The translations under genes were made by a program, and so were the position numbers. A DNA stretch of 64,000 bases from Algibacter mikhailovii (GTDB lineage: Bacteria > Bacteroidota > Bacteroidia > Flavobacteriales > Flavobacteriaceae). Below, in pieces: positions 38,680-48,405 of this stretch. The stretch covers positions 488,346 to 552,345 of the forward strand of contig NZ_BMWZ01000004.1 in NCBI RefSeq assembly GCF_014651495.1. Reading direction: 5' to 3'. The notes below the pieces were generated by a model. That model was not told where the DNA came from. It was given only the letters and a program-made list of their open reading frames with translations, and did no database searches. Positions within the stretch are counted from its first letter, which is position 1. Every line of letters starts with the position of its first letter.

Positions 38680-41262
38680 ATGAATTTTCATCGCATAACT
38701 ATTAAAACGTATTATCATAAGCTTGTATTTGTTTTACTTTTAATAACTAGTTTTAGTTCTCACAAATTGGCTGCTCAAACACTTGAAGAAACCGCTCGCC
38801 AAAAAATAGAGGAACTTAATACCCTAATAGGAACCGCCGAAACTGAAGAATTAGACACATCCAGAGAGAAGCTAACCATTAATACGGCCGAGATTTTTTT
38901 AGATTATGCCAATTGGGATGAAGCTAATATTACGAAGAATACTAGTTATTTTGGCAATTCTTGGCACTACAGAAACAATGCTTCCGAAATGGCCAATCTA
39001 CTCGCCAATTTTGAGCGACAGGATATTATCACCATGTTAGATTCCGCTCTTGTGCAATTAACGAGTGTTCTAAATGGGAACACGATCAGAAAACCTGTTC
39101 CAGATATTGATTGGGCTAATGTACTTCATAATAATAATGACCTGCTGTACGAAGGCAAACCCGTGTTTTTAGCAGATTGGACATGGAAACCAATAAACAG
39201 CCAATACGAAGCTTATCATGGAAAATTAGGTGATTATTTTATTACACCTGGATATGTGACCAATAATACTGGATCCATTAGGCCTGACAAACTTTCTGAA
39301 GTAAATAATAAGCCTTCTGGAAATTCAGGATTCATATTTATTAATAATAGAGGAGTTCCACAATGGGCCATTGATAAATATGGGCCGGATTTTATAATAA
39401 AGGACCCAGGAGGTGTGAGATACACAGAATATGACATTGATCACCCTGGAGCCAAAGAAATGATGGGCTTTTTAATTCAAGGTATGATACCACAAATGTC
39501 TGGTAAAAACTACACGAATCTAGGTTATATGATGTGTAATGAACCTCATTTTATAAATACTGTTGAAGCCAATGGCCAATTAAGCTGGGCTAGTAGTGGG
39601 GTTTCAGATTATACCATAGACGCCTTTAAAGTTTGGCTGGAAGAGAAGCACACTGATATAGCAACCCTTAATACTATTTGGGGAACAAATTTTGCAACTT
39701 TCAGCGATGTCACCATAACCATTCCCATATCGGTCACCCTTCAAGGCACTCCTAAATGGTATGACTGGATGTTATTTAATATGGATAGGGTCACCAAATG
39801 GTACCAATTTATGAAAGATGAAATTGTTTCAGCCGACCCCAAAGCAAAAGTGCATCTTAAGATTATTCCCAAACATTGGACAAATAACGAAAGGACGCAA
39901 GGTTTAGATGTTGAGGCACTTACCCGCATGTCTCATATTATAGGTAATGATGCAGGAGCCGTACACAGAAGCGCGCCATGGCGAACTGAAGAATGGGAGT
40001 CCAAATATAGCTTTGAATGGCGAGAAATGTCTATGGCCCATGATTTCTTTAAGTCTATTAGCCCAGACCAAATCATGTTCAACTCTGAGTCTCATTTCTT
40101 ATCAACAAAAGCATCTATTAATCTATATCTTAACCCCATGCATTCTAGAGCCACCTATTGGCTAGCACATACTCAAGGTTTAAATGCGAGCCAAACATGG
40201 TATTGGTCTAGACGCACCGACGGAAACCCAAGAAATCAAAATGACACTGGTTATGCTGGATCAAATAACCACCAGCCAAGAGTAGTGAATGAAGTACATG
40301 CAACCCTAATGGATTTAAACGCACATTCTGATGACATTACAGCATTTCAAAAACAACGCAAACCGATTCGGATTTTTTACACCAAGGCGTCATCTATAAA
40401 CAAATCAAATCATATGGATAACTTATGGGAACTGTATGAAACCTTATCTTTTAATGGAGTTCCCCTAGGATTTGTTACCAAAGATATTTTACTCAACGAA
40501 AACCCTACTGAATGGGACGTTGTTCTTGTTCACAAAACCCAGTTTGTAACTCAAGAAGATAAAGATGCCTTGCAGGCATACATTAATTCAGGTGGCAAGG
40601 TCATCATGGATAATGTTAGCTTTACTAAAGATGAGTATGGCGCTAATACTGGAGCCTTATCCGGAAGTATCATAAGAGCTTCAGGCGCAGAGAATATTAA
40701 AAATGAAGCCCTTGCTGTAGTGGAAAGTTTTGGTAACCTGCCTAAAGTAGAACTCATTGAAACTAGTGCAGTCAATTATCCACAATGCCTATGGAAAGTT
40801 ATTAGAAATGGTTCAGGAAAGCAAATCATGTCTATTATTAATACAGGGAAAGTTGATGCTGAGATTGAATTAAATTTAATCAATCCGGTTAATGGTACTA
40901 AGGCCAAAGATCTTTTAAAAGGCGTTGATATTCCCAACACTAAAGTCTTGAAACCTTATGAATTACTTTTTGTGGAACTTAGTGATGAAAAGACGCTAGG
41001 AGTAAATGATTTAGATGTAGATAGACAAATTCAATTATTTCCAAATCCGTCTACTGGCATCGTAAATTTTGTTTTACCAAAGGAACTTAATCAAGATACA
41101 CACATTGATGTGATGAGCTTAGATGGAAAAAGAATTCATAGTTCAAATCATGATAATGCCCAACAATTAAATATCGATTTGAGTTTTGCTTCCACGGGCA
41201 TCTATATTATTGAAGTAACTAGTGGTGATCTTAATGAAATTTTTAAATTAATAAAAAGGTAA
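38680..41262 (+). CDS. Clan GH-A glycoside hydrolase (GH42/GH167-like) with T9SS tag
   Basis: 860 aa. Signal peptide ('VFVLLLITSFSSHKLAAQ'), helical N-terminal region, TIM-barrel core with a candidate acid/base Glu288 in 'MMCNEPHF' and a nucleophile Glu470 in 'MFNSESHFLS', GH42-type trimerisation-like domain ('RPIRIFYTKAS', 'VVLVHKTQFVTQEDKDALQAYINSGGKVI'), and a C-terminal type IX sorting domain ('LFPNPSTGIVNF...STGIYIIEV'). T9SS tagging predicts secretion to the cell surface or outside. GH167 enzymes, related to GH42, are exo-acting on carrageenan oligosaccharides, so this is a plausible match but not certain. No operator copy precedes it. Confidence 0.75.
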   Translation: MNFHRITIKTYYHKLVFVLLLITSFSSHKLAAQTLEETARQKIEELNTLIGTAETEELDTSREKLTINTAEIFLDYANWDEANITKNTSYFGNSWHYRNNASEMANLLANFERQDIITMLDSALVQLTSVLNGNTIRKPVPDIDWANVLHNNNDLLYEGKPVFLADWTWKPINSQYEAYHGKLGDYFITPGYVTNNTGSIRPDKLSEVNNKPSGNSGFIFINNRGVPQWAIDKYGPDFIIKDPGGVRYTEYDIDHPGAKEMMGFLIQGMIPQMSGKNYTNLGYMMCNEPHFINTVEANGQLSWASSGVSDYTIDAFKVWLEEKHTDIATLNTIWGTNFATFSDVTITIPISVTLQGTPKWYDWMLFNMDRVTKWYQFMKDEIVSADPKAKVHLKIIPKHWTNNERTQGLDVEALTRMSHIIGNDAGAVHRSAPWRTEEWESKYSFEWREMSMAHDFFKSISPDQIMFNSESHFLSTKASINLYLNPMHSRATYWLAHTQGLNASQTWYWSRRTDGNPRNQNDTGYAGSNNHQPRVVNEVHATLMDLNAHSDDITAFQKQRKPIRIFYTKASSINKSNHMDNLWELYETLSFNGVPLGFVTKDILLNENPTEWDVVLVHKTQFVTQEDKDALQAYINSGGKVIMDNVSFTKDEYGANTGALSGSIIRASGAENIKNEALAVVESFGNLPKVELIETSAVNYPQCLWKVIRNGSGKQIMSIINTGKVDAEIELNLINPVNGTKAKDLLKGVDIPNTKVLKPYELLFVELSDEKTLGVNDLDVDRQIQLFPNPSTGIVNFVLPKELNQDTHIDVMSLDGKRIHSSNHDNAQQLNIDLSFASTGIYIIEVTSGDLNEIFKLIKR

Positions 41263-41399
41263 TCTACGCTAATGCCCCAAAATCAATAATCCTAATAAAA
41301 ATAGGCCTCTAGAATAAAACTAATGGGTTTTAATACCATGAAAGATGTACAGGTTTTGAGGAACACCTAAAGATTGGGTATACCATTTGGCATCCTTTA

Positions 41400-41465
41400 T
41401 GGTAAAATATGCTAAATTATGGGTAAACCCAATAAAGGCCAATGCCTTGGTTTGGTTTACTTTTG
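41400..41465 (+). promoter_or_regulatory. PUL operator-promoter, copy 6 (sulfatase 2)
   Basis: TGGTAAAAT at 41400 and GGGTAAAC at 41421 (period 21 bp), with a perfect TAnnTTTG box, TACTTTTG, at 41458-41465; 66 bp. It lies in a region open in the sulfatase frame, which argues that translation starts at 41504. Confidence 0.8.
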
Positions 41466-41503
41466 AAATCAGCAAAATTTACTCAAGTAGAAAATCAACA
41501 ATT

Positions 41504-43168
41504 ATGATAAATTATAATCGAATAATTCCTTTTTTGCTCTTAATTTGCACCCTCAGCTGTAAAAACCAACCTGAACAAAAACAGGAAGAGCCGAAGAAAA
41601 AACCTAATATCTTATTTCTGGCAGTTGATGATTTACGCCCTGAAATTGGAGCTTATGGTTCTGATTTAGCCATTACACCCAATATTGACAAACTTGCAAG
41701 TCAAGGGTTATTATTTAATAATGCCTACTGCCAAGAACCTATTTGCAGTCCTTCAAGAGCAAGTTTGATGACAGGCGCTCGACCAGAAACTATCAACGTT
41801 ATTGAGAACTTTACATATTTCAGAGATATTAATCCTGATATTTTAACCTTACCCCAGCATTTTTGGGCTAACGGCTATGAAACAACTAGCACGGGTAAAA
41901 TTTACCATAATGTAAAGTTTGGTGATGCTGATTTATCATGGAGCAGAAAACCTGCTTACGATAAAATGGTCATAAAAAAGAAGAATACACCTGGAGGATA
42001 TGCACTTCCAGAAAACCAGGAGTTTTCTAGAAAAAGCACCGCTGACGTCATTGCTAAATATGGCAAAAACGCCCCAAGAAATGGCTTAGGAAAAGGGCCT
42101 GCTTATGAAAAAGCTGATGTTCCTGATTATTTCTACGAAGATGGATATAATGCTGAATTAGCGATAGCCACACTTAAAGATATGCTGGAAAAAAACCCTG
42201 ACAAACCTTTCTTTTTGGGTATGGGTATGAAAAAACCACATTTAAATTGGCTAGCACCAAAAAAATACTGGGATCTTTATGACCCTGAAAAAATACCATT
42301 AGCGATTCAAACTGAAGGTCCTATTGATGGTGCCGCTATGGGGTTACACCCCTCATTTGAGTTAAGAGCAAGATATGGGATTCCTAAAAAAGGTCCTATT
42401 GATGATGAAATGGCTAGAACCTTAAAACACGCCTATTTAGCTTGTGTAAGTTATATTGATGCACAAATAGGTAAAATGATTGCCGCCATTGATGACGCTG
42501 GAATTAGGGATAATACCATTATTATTCTTTGGAGTGACCATGGTTGGCACCTTGGAGATATGGGTATTTGGGGAAAAGCCACTAATTATGAAATAGCAAC
42601 ACGTGTACCATTGATTATTTGGACACCAGACATGGCTAAAGACACACGAGGTAAAAAATCTGTTGCGTTGGTGGAGTTAGTAGACATGTATCCTACATTA
42701 TGTGAGTTAGCCGGCATAGAAAAACCGAAACATTTAGAAGGTCAGAGTTTTGTGCCGCTGTTAAACAACCCGAATAAAGTATGGAAGTCAGCAGCTTTTA
42801 GTCAGTTCCCAAACCCTGCATTACGAGAATGGGCAGCAAACCCGTTATCTCAAGGCATGCGTGAAACCTATTTCGGACCATTAATTGAAGAACAAGAAGA
42901 CCGTATAAAAGCACAGCAAGGTGACAAATGGGATAGAAATTTATTTGAAAACAATGTCATGGGCTATGCCATGAGAACCGAAAAATATCGCATTATCATT
43001 TGGAAGGATTATAAAAACCCTGATAAAGAGCCATTGTTTGTGGAGCTTTTTGACCATGCCAATGATCCAACTGAGACAAAAAACATTGCTAATGAAAACC
43101 CTGCAGTTGTAAAGGAGTTAATTGCCCAATTTAACAAAGGCTGGAAAGGCAATTTAGCCACTTTATAA
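41504..43168 (+). CDS. S1-family sulfatase 2 (iduronate-2-sulfatase-like)
   Basis: 554 aa from the ATG at 41504, chosen because it gives a lipoprotein signal ('IIPFLLLICTLSC') and the upstream open frame contains the operator. Formylglycine motif 'CSPSRASLMTGARP', metal ligands 'LFLAVDDLRPEIGAYG' and 'LWSDHGWHLG'. The sequence resembles the iduronate-2-sulfatase-like S1_7 group, found in carrageenan loci. Single-gene unit with its own operator and terminator. Confidence 0.9.
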   Translation: MINYNRIIPFLLLICTLSCKNQPEQKQEEPKKKPNILFLAVDDLRPEIGAYGSDLAITPNIDKLASQGLLFNNAYCQEPICSPSRASLMTGARPETINVIENFTYFRDINPDILTLPQHFWANGYETTSTGKIYHNVKFGDADLSWSRKPAYDKMVIKKKNTPGGYALPENQEFSRKSTADVIAKYGKNAPRNGLGKGPAYEKADVPDYFYEDGYNAELAIATLKDMLEKNPDKPFFLGMGMKKPHLNWLAPKKYWDLYDPEKIPLAIQTEGPIDGAAMGLHPSFELRARYGIPKKGPIDDEMARTLKHAYLACVSYIDAQIGKMIAAIDDAGIRDNTIIILWSDHGWHLGDMGIWGKATNYEIATRVPLIIWTPDMAKDTRGKKSVALVELVDMYPTLCELAGIEKPKHLEGQSFVPLLNNPNKVWKSAAFSQFPNPALREWAANPLSQGMRETYFGPLIEEQEDRIKAQQGDKWDRNLFENNVMGYAMRTEKYRIIIWKDYKNPDKEPLFVELFDHANDPTETKNIANENPAVVKELIAQFNKGWKGNLATL

Positions 43169-43187
43169 AAGCGATCTAAACGAAGCA

Positions 43188-43223
43188 AAAAAGCTTTGAT
43201 TATACAATTAATCAAAGCTTTTT
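43188..43223 (+). terminator. Terminator after sulfatase 2
   Basis: A perfect 15-bp stem (43188-43202 with 43209-43223, core AAGCTTTGATTA) with a 6-nt loop and terminal T run. Confidence 0.9.
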
Positions 43224-43377
43224 ATATTTCTAGTCATTCCATCAAATTAAGGTAATTATTCAAGGAGTTCATAAAATCAATAAACCATAAGAACGTTTGC
43301 AACTTAATTAGAGCAGAAAGATTACCATTTTATTCAATACCTTTTTTGTCTTAAATTTAAACACATCTTAACGTAAT

Positions 43378-44706
43378 ATGCTTTTCAATTTAATTTCAAT
43401 TGTAGTTGTTCTAGTACTGCTTATATTTTCAATTTCAAAATTAAAAATACACCCCTTCATTGTTTTAATCTTGGCGGCTATAGCTTTAGGCTTATTGGTT
43501 GGACTAGATGGAGTAGAAACTATCAACGTTTTATTGGAAGGTTTTGGATCAACCATGAAATGGATTGCCATTGTAGTTATATTAGGAGCATTCATTGGTG
43601 AGGTTTTAAATGAAACGGGAGGCGCGATAAGAATAGCGCAAAAAATATTAAAATGGGTTGGGCAAAAACGTTTGCCTTGGGCAATGGGATTAACTGGCTA
43701 CATAGTGTCCATTCCTGTATTTGTTGATGTTGCCTATATTCTTTTTCAACCAATAACGGAAGGACTAGCAAAGCGAAGTAAGACACCTCTTTTAGTCGTA
43801 GGACTGTCTCTAGCCGCTGGATTAACAGTTTCTCATACGCTTATGCCCCCTACTCCAGGTCCTTTAGCCGTTGCCGCAATTTTGAAAGCCGACTTAGGAA
43901 AACTTCTTTTAATTAATTCTTTCATCGCTATTTTTGTTGTTACCGGAGGCGTATTATGGGCTAAATTATTCTGTAAAAAGTTTCTATTAGAATTTGATAA
44001 AACCTCAAGCAGCGATTTAAAAGCCACTATTGAAACAACAACTTTTGAAGCAAAAAAAACGTCAATTCTTCTAGATTTACTGCCCATTATTGTTCCTATA
44101 GTACTTATGGGAGCTGGTGCTTTCTTCAAATCTGATGACCTTTTTGGTAATACCATAGCGTTTTTAAGCATACCCATGATTGCTGTTCTCATTGGGTCAG
44201 CAATAGCGGCCGTTCAATTCTTTCAGATAAAAACAAAATCAAGTTTAAATGATTTGGTAGAGGCAGCTATTGTTAAGTCTGCATTAGTCATCATGATTAC
44301 TGGGGCTGGAGGTGCTTTTGGCTATGTAATTCGTGAATCTGGCGTGCAAGACTCGCTTGGTGATTTCTTCACGAGCCTTCCTTATTTAGGTTTTATACTC
44401 CCATTTATTGTGGCTGCCGTATTGACAACAGCAACCGGTTCTATAACGGTTTCCCTTATAGGCGCAGCCTCTATTTTAAGCCCTATGACCGGAATTATGC
44501 CCTATTCACCTGAGCTCATGGCTGCTCTTATTGGTAGCGGTGCTTTTTGCGTATTTCATGCCAATTCAAGTTTCTTTTGGTTGTTGAATCGCTTACACAA
44601 CATCCCTGTAAGTACACTCTATAAAACGTTTACACCGCAATCACTAGTAATGGGGATTTCCGGCCTTCTAGGTGTTGTTATTTTATATGTCCTAGGATTA
44701 TATTAA
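43378..44706 (+). CDS. GntP-family sugar-acid:H+ symporter
   Basis: 442 aa, polytopic, with GntP signatures ('HPFIVLILAAIALGLLVGLDG', 'HTLMPPTPGPLAVAAIL', 'TATGSITVSLIGAASIL', 'FWLLNRLHN'). GntP carriers import gluconate and related sugar acids. Here it would bring in galactonate or 3,6-anhydro-galactonate formed outside the cytoplasm, which is the main argument for a periplasmic oxidation branch. No operator copy was found directly upstream. Confidence 0.88.
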   Translation: MLFNLISIVVVLVLLIFSISKLKIHPFIVLILAAIALGLLVGLDGVETINVLLEGFGSTMKWIAIVVILGAFIGEVLNETGGAIRIAQKILKWVGQKRLPWAMGLTGYIVSIPVFVDVAYILFQPITEGLAKRSKTPLLVVGLSLAAGLTVSHTLMPPTPGPLAVAAILKADLGKLLLINSFIAIFVVTGGVLWAKLFCKKFLLEFDKTSSSDLKATIETTTFEAKKTSILLDLLPIIVPIVLMGAGAFFKSDDLFGNTIAFLSIPMIAVLIGSAIAAVQFFQIKTKSSLNDLVEAAIVKSALVIMITGAGGAFGYVIRESGVQDSLGDFFTSLPYLGFILPFIVAAVLTTATGSITVSLIGAASILSPMTGIMPYSPELMAALIGSGAFCVFHANSSFFWLLNRLHNIPVSTLYKTFTPQSLVMGISGLLGVVILYVLGLY

Positions 44707-44799
44707 TTAAAAATCAATTGTCTATTTATTGTCAAGTGTTATTGTAATACTAATCTTCCCCGATTTTTGGTGTTTCTTCAACATTTCACGACCTTACAG

Positions 44800-44865
44800 A
44801 GGTAAAATTGGTTTTGTTTAAGATAAAAACGGCGATTAATTAAAACCACATAAAACTTACTTTTA
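44800..44865 (+). promoter_or_regulatory. PUL operator-promoter, copy 7 (cycloisomerase operon)
   Basis: AGGTAAAAT at 44800 and AGATAAAA at 44821 (period 21 bp), with TACTTTTA at 44858-44865 (last base differs from TAnnTTTG); 66 bp. Drives the cycloisomerase, aldehyde dehydrogenase, aldolase and transporter genes. Confidence 0.75.
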
Positions 44866-44928
44866 TTTCTTGGAAAGGTGACTTTTGTCACAATCCAACT
44901 AGCCAATAATCAACTAAATATCGAAATC

Positions 44929-46086
44929 ATGACAATTGAAAAAATAGAAACCTTCATACTTAAAGATAAGTTATCTCAAAGTTTCTTCTTTTCACAATGG
45001 GAATACTCAGAACGCTGCATTTGTGTTGTGAAAGTGACTGCATCAAATGGTCAATATGGCTGGGGAGAAGGTTACGGTCCCGCAACTGTTTTAGAAGCAG
45101 GTATCAAATTAATAGCGCCTTTCGTTATTGGAGAGGACCCGCTTATGAATGAAGTTATCTGGAATAAGATGTACCGCAAAACTCTAGATTTTGCTCGAAG
45201 AGGGGTTTTAATGGCCTCTGTTAGTGCGATAGATATTGCTATATGGGACTTAAAAGGCAAGTTATTAGGCCTGCCCGTTTCTACGCTATTAGGCGGAGCA
45301 CACAGAGATAAAATTCAGCCGTACGCAACAGGATTCTACTTTATGGATCATAAAAATCCTGCTAGAGACTTTGTAAAGGAAGCTGAATTGTATTTATCTC
45401 AAGGTTTTAAGGCTATGAAAATGAAGGTTGGATTAGGCATTGAAGCTGATGTCAAGAACGTTAAAATGCTTCGGGAAACCATAGGCCCTGACATAAAGTT
45501 AATGGTTGATTCTAACCATGCCTATACGTTGAGGGAAGCCACCGAGCTTTCAAGAAGAATTGAACAATATAATATTGGCTGGTTTGAAGAACCAATTTCA
45601 CCCGAATTTTATGAGCAGTATAGCGAGCTTAAAACAAAAACAAGTATACCTATTTCAGGTGGAGAATGTGAATATACCCGTTTTGGTTTTAATCAATTAA
45701 TTAAAAACAAATCGGTAGATATAATTCAACCTGATATTTGTGCCAGCGGGGGCTTAACTGAAGCCAAGCGCATTGGAGCACTAGCTAGCGCAAATGGTAT
45801 TGATATAATTCCTCATACTTGGGGTACAGCTATCGGGCTTCATGTTGGTTTACATTTTATTTCTAATATAGAATCTGTACCAGGAAGAATGTATCAACCT
45901 GAATTCTTAATTGAATATGACCAAACAGAGAATGCACTGCGTGATAAGCTAACATTTCCTTCTCTTACAATGGAAGATGGTATGCTAGAAGTTCCTAAAA
46001 GACCAGGATTAGGTATTGATATTGACGAAGATGTATTACGTAAATACAGCACTTGTACAATACAAGAAAACACCATAAAACTGTAA
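44929..46086 (+). CDS. Enolase-superfamily enzyme, 3,6-anhydro-galactonate cycloisomerase-like (DauB)
   Basis: 385 aa from the ATG at 44929 (a GTG at 44878 lies too close to the promoter). MR/MLE features: 'KAMKMKVGLG' (KxK base), metal ligands in 'MVDSNHAYT', 'FEEPIS' and 'SGGECEY', and 'PHTWGTAIG' with the partner His. Directly before an aldehyde dehydrogenase, the order expected for opening 3,6-anhydro-D-galactonate to 2-keto-3-deoxygalactonate. A general sugar-acid dehydratase role is the alternative. Confidence 0.78.
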   Translation: MTIEKIETFILKDKLSQSFFFSQWEYSERCICVVKVTASNGQYGWGEGYGPATVLEAGIKLIAPFVIGEDPLMNEVIWNKMYRKTLDFARRGVLMASVSAIDIAIWDLKGKLLGLPVSTLLGGAHRDKIQPYATGFYFMDHKNPARDFVKEAELYLSQGFKAMKMKVGLGIEADVKNVKMLRETIGPDIKLMVDSNHAYTLREATELSRRIEQYNIGWFEEPISPEFYEQYSELKTKTSIPISGGECEYTRFGFNQLIKNKSVDIIQPDICASGGLTEAKRIGALASANGIDIIPHTWGTAIGLHVGLHFISNIESVPGRMYQPEFLIEYDQTENALRDKLTFPSLTMEDGMLEVPKRPGLGIDIDEDVLRKYSTCTIQENTIKL

Positions 46087-46154
46087 CATATAACTAGACA
46101 AGTAAGGCGTTGTTCAGGCCACCCTTTTAAAGAATATTGAAAATTACAAATAAG

Positions 46155-47609
46155 ATGAAAACACAAAATTTCGGTTATAAAAAATTATACATAGACGGTC
46201 AGTTGGTTGATTCGGTAAGTGGTGAAAGAGAAGATGTTATTTGCCCAGCTACAGGAGAAGTTATCGCTCAAGTAGCAAAAGCTGGTAAAGAAGATGCAGA
46301 AAAAGCATTAATATCGGCTCAAAAAGGATTCAAATATTGGTCAAAATTATCTTTAGCTGAAAGAACAAAATGGATGCTAAAATTAAGAGATGCCATTTTA
46401 GAACATGAGCATGAATTAAGAACGGCCATGGTTCATGAAATGGGTAAAACATATGCGGGTTCACAGGAGGATATCGACAGACTGACTGAAGCCTTAGAAT
46501 GGTACCCAAACGCTATGCAGAATTTAAGAGAAGAGCAAATTCCAGATCATGACAATACGCATGTTCACAAAATGATATCACAACCAGCAGGTGTGGCTGT
46601 AGCTTATTTAGCCTGGAACTTTCCTTTATTGAACGTAGGATATAAAATTGGACCGGCATTGGCTTCAGGGTGTTCTTTAATCATTAAACCTTCAGGATTA
46701 GCTCCGCTGTCCGCATATATGGTTGGTGAGATTTTACAAAGTATCAATTTCCCTGCCGGCGTAGTTACTGTTTTAGCAGGACCTAGTCGCGAAGTAGCTA
46801 CTACTTTAACTACTAGTAAAATACCCGCAGTTTTGACTATGATTGGCTCAACACAAACAGGGCAACGTGTAATTGCGGATAGTACAACCTCCATTAAAAA
46901 ATTAGGTATGGAATTAGGAGGTAATGCGCCTTTTATTGTTTTTGAAGATGCCGATTTAGAAACTGCATTAAACTTGGCTATTGGCTTAAAATTTGGAAAC
47001 ACAGGTCAGATTTGTGTTGCTGCAAATAGAATTTTTGTACATAAAAGTATTTATGATAAGTTCGTTAAAGAATATGTGAAAAGAGCAGCAGAAGTGAAAG
47101 TAGGTTTTGGAACCAAGGAAAATGAAGACGTCTTTATGGGACCTTTAGCCTCTCCTGGATCTAGAGAAAGAATGTTTGAAATAATCGATGATGCTGTTAA
47201 TAAAGGCGCAACATTGGAGTTTGGAGGCGATATTCCTAAAGATCTTCCAGAAGGTGGAAATTGGATGAATCCTACAATTTTATCTGGGGCTAATATGGAT
47301 ATGGAATTATTCAATCAAGAAACTTTTGGTCCTGTAGCTGGTGTCATGCCTTTCGAAACTGATGACGAAGTCTTAGAGTTAGCTAATGATACTGAATTTG
47401 GACTAGCCTCTTATATTTTTACAAACAATCATAAAAGAATTGAACGATTTACCGAAGACTTAGAGTTTGGGGAAGTTCAAATCAATGGTGTAAAATATGC
47501 CATTTATTTACCTCATGGAGGCTTTAAAAACAGTGGTATTGGACATGACTGTTCTCACCTAGCCTTAGAGGATTATTTAGTTAAAAAACGCGTTTCAACA
47601 GCATTATAA
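46155..47609 (+). CDS. NAD(P)-dependent aldehyde dehydrogenase, anhydrogalactose dehydrogenase-like (DauA)
   Basis: 484 aa from the ATG at 46155 (TTG at 46137 is a less likely start). ALDH signatures: 'AYLAWNFPLLNVGYKIGPAL', 'MELGGNAPFIVFED' with the general base Glu, and 'FGNTGQICVAANRIFVH' with the nucleophilic Cys. It would oxidise 3,6-anhydro-D-galactose to the acid used by the cycloisomerase 68 bp upstream. No signal peptide, cytoplasmic. Closest general class is succinate-semialdehyde/lactaldehyde dehydrogenase; the sugar substrate is inferred from neighbours. Confidence 0.85.
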   Translation: MKTQNFGYKKLYIDGQLVDSVSGEREDVICPATGEVIAQVAKAGKEDAEKALISAQKGFKYWSKLSLAERTKWMLKLRDAILEHEHELRTAMVHEMGKTYAGSQEDIDRLTEALEWYPNAMQNLREEQIPDHDNTHVHKMISQPAGVAVAYLAWNFPLLNVGYKIGPALASGCSLIIKPSGLAPLSAYMVGEILQSINFPAGVVTVLAGPSREVATTLTTSKIPAVLTMIGSTQTGQRVIADSTTSIKKLGMELGGNAPFIVFEDADLETALNLAIGLKFGNTGQICVAANRIFVHKSIYDKFVKEYVKRAAEVKVGFGTKENEDVFMGPLASPGSRERMFEIIDDAVNKGATLEFGGDIPKDLPEGGNWMNPTILSGANMDMELFNQETFGPVAGVMPFETDDEVLELANDTEFGLASYIFTNNHKRIERFTEDLEFGEVQINGVKYAIYLPHGGFKNSGIGHDCSHLALEDYLVKKRVSTAL

Positions 47610-47613
47610 CCTT

Positions 47614-48375
47614 ATGAGCAATACATTAAAAGATAGCCTTACTGAGGGTAAAACGTTATTCGGTCCTTTTTGTAAAATGCAAGATCCGGCCATAGTTGAA
47701 ATTGCTGCTTTAAGTGGTTTTGACTTTGTTATTATTGACATGGAACATGGTCCTTATAGTATCGAGTCTGCCCAAAATATGGTTAGAGCCGCAGAAGCAA
47801 GAGGAATTACACCAGTGGTTCGTGTTACTGAAAACTCAGAAACACTCATCTTAAGAACTTTAGATATTGGCGTTAAATGTATACAGGTTCCTCAAATCTG
47901 CACTAAAGCAGATGCTGACCGTTTGGTGAAATCTACAAAATTTTATCCAAAAGGAGAACGGGGCATGTGTCGTTATGTACGTGCCGCTGAATACACAAAT
48001 ATTTCTGGCCCTGACCATTTTGGAAAAGCAAACAGTTCGGTTATTACCATCATTCATATTGAAGGAATGGAAGGTATTAACAACTTGGAAGACATCGTGC
48101 AAGTTGACGGCATTGACGTTATTTTCTTAGGGCCTTATGATTTATCACAATCTTGCGGCGTTCCCGGTCAAGTCGATAATCCAAAGGTGGTGGATGCCAT
48201 GAAGGCAGCAGTCGAAACAGCCAAGGTATATGGAAAGGCTGTTGGAACATTCACAGAATCTCCCGAGAAAGCAAAAATGTGGAAAAATATTGGTGTTCAA
48301 TATATATCCTACGCGGTTGATGTTGGTTTAGTAATGAATACATTTAAAGACATTACGTCTCAACTACACAGTTAA
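47614..48375 (+). CDS. HpcH/HpaI-family aldolase (2-keto-3-deoxy sugar acid)
   Basis: 253 aa, typical HpaI length. Family motifs 'FVIIDMEHGPYSIE', 'PVVRVTENS', 'GVKCIQVPQI' and 'IDVIFLGPYDLSQS'. Metal-dependent class II pyruvate aldolase of the group that includes GarL and RhmA. It would cleave 2-keto-3-deoxygalactonate to pyruvate and glyceraldehyde, joining the DauB-like and DgoD-like branches without a kinase. 5 bp after the dehydrogenase, so co-translated. Confidence 0.87.
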   Translation: MSNTLKDSLTEGKTLFGPFCKMQDPAIVEIAALSGFDFVIIDMEHGPYSIESAQNMVRAAEARGITPVVRVTENSETLILRTLDIGVKCIQVPQICTKADADRLVKSTKFYPKGERGMCRYVRAAEYTNISGPDHFGKANSSVITIIHIEGMEGINNLEDIVQVDGIDVIFLGPYDLSQSCGVPGQVDNPKVVDAMKAAVETAKVYGKAVGTFTESPEKAKMWKNIGVQYISYAVDVGLVMNTFKDITSQLHS

Positions 48376-48405
48376 CAAAATTAAAAACCAATTAAACTTT
48401 TTTCT

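Noticed and set aside
41387..41503. 39-residue N-terminal extension of sulfatase 2
   Set aside because: The region contains the operator and -7 box, and the internal ATG gives a clean lipoprotein signal.
43250..43277. AGGTAAT half-site before the GntP gene
   Set aside because: The second half at +21 does not match and no -7 box lies in phase.
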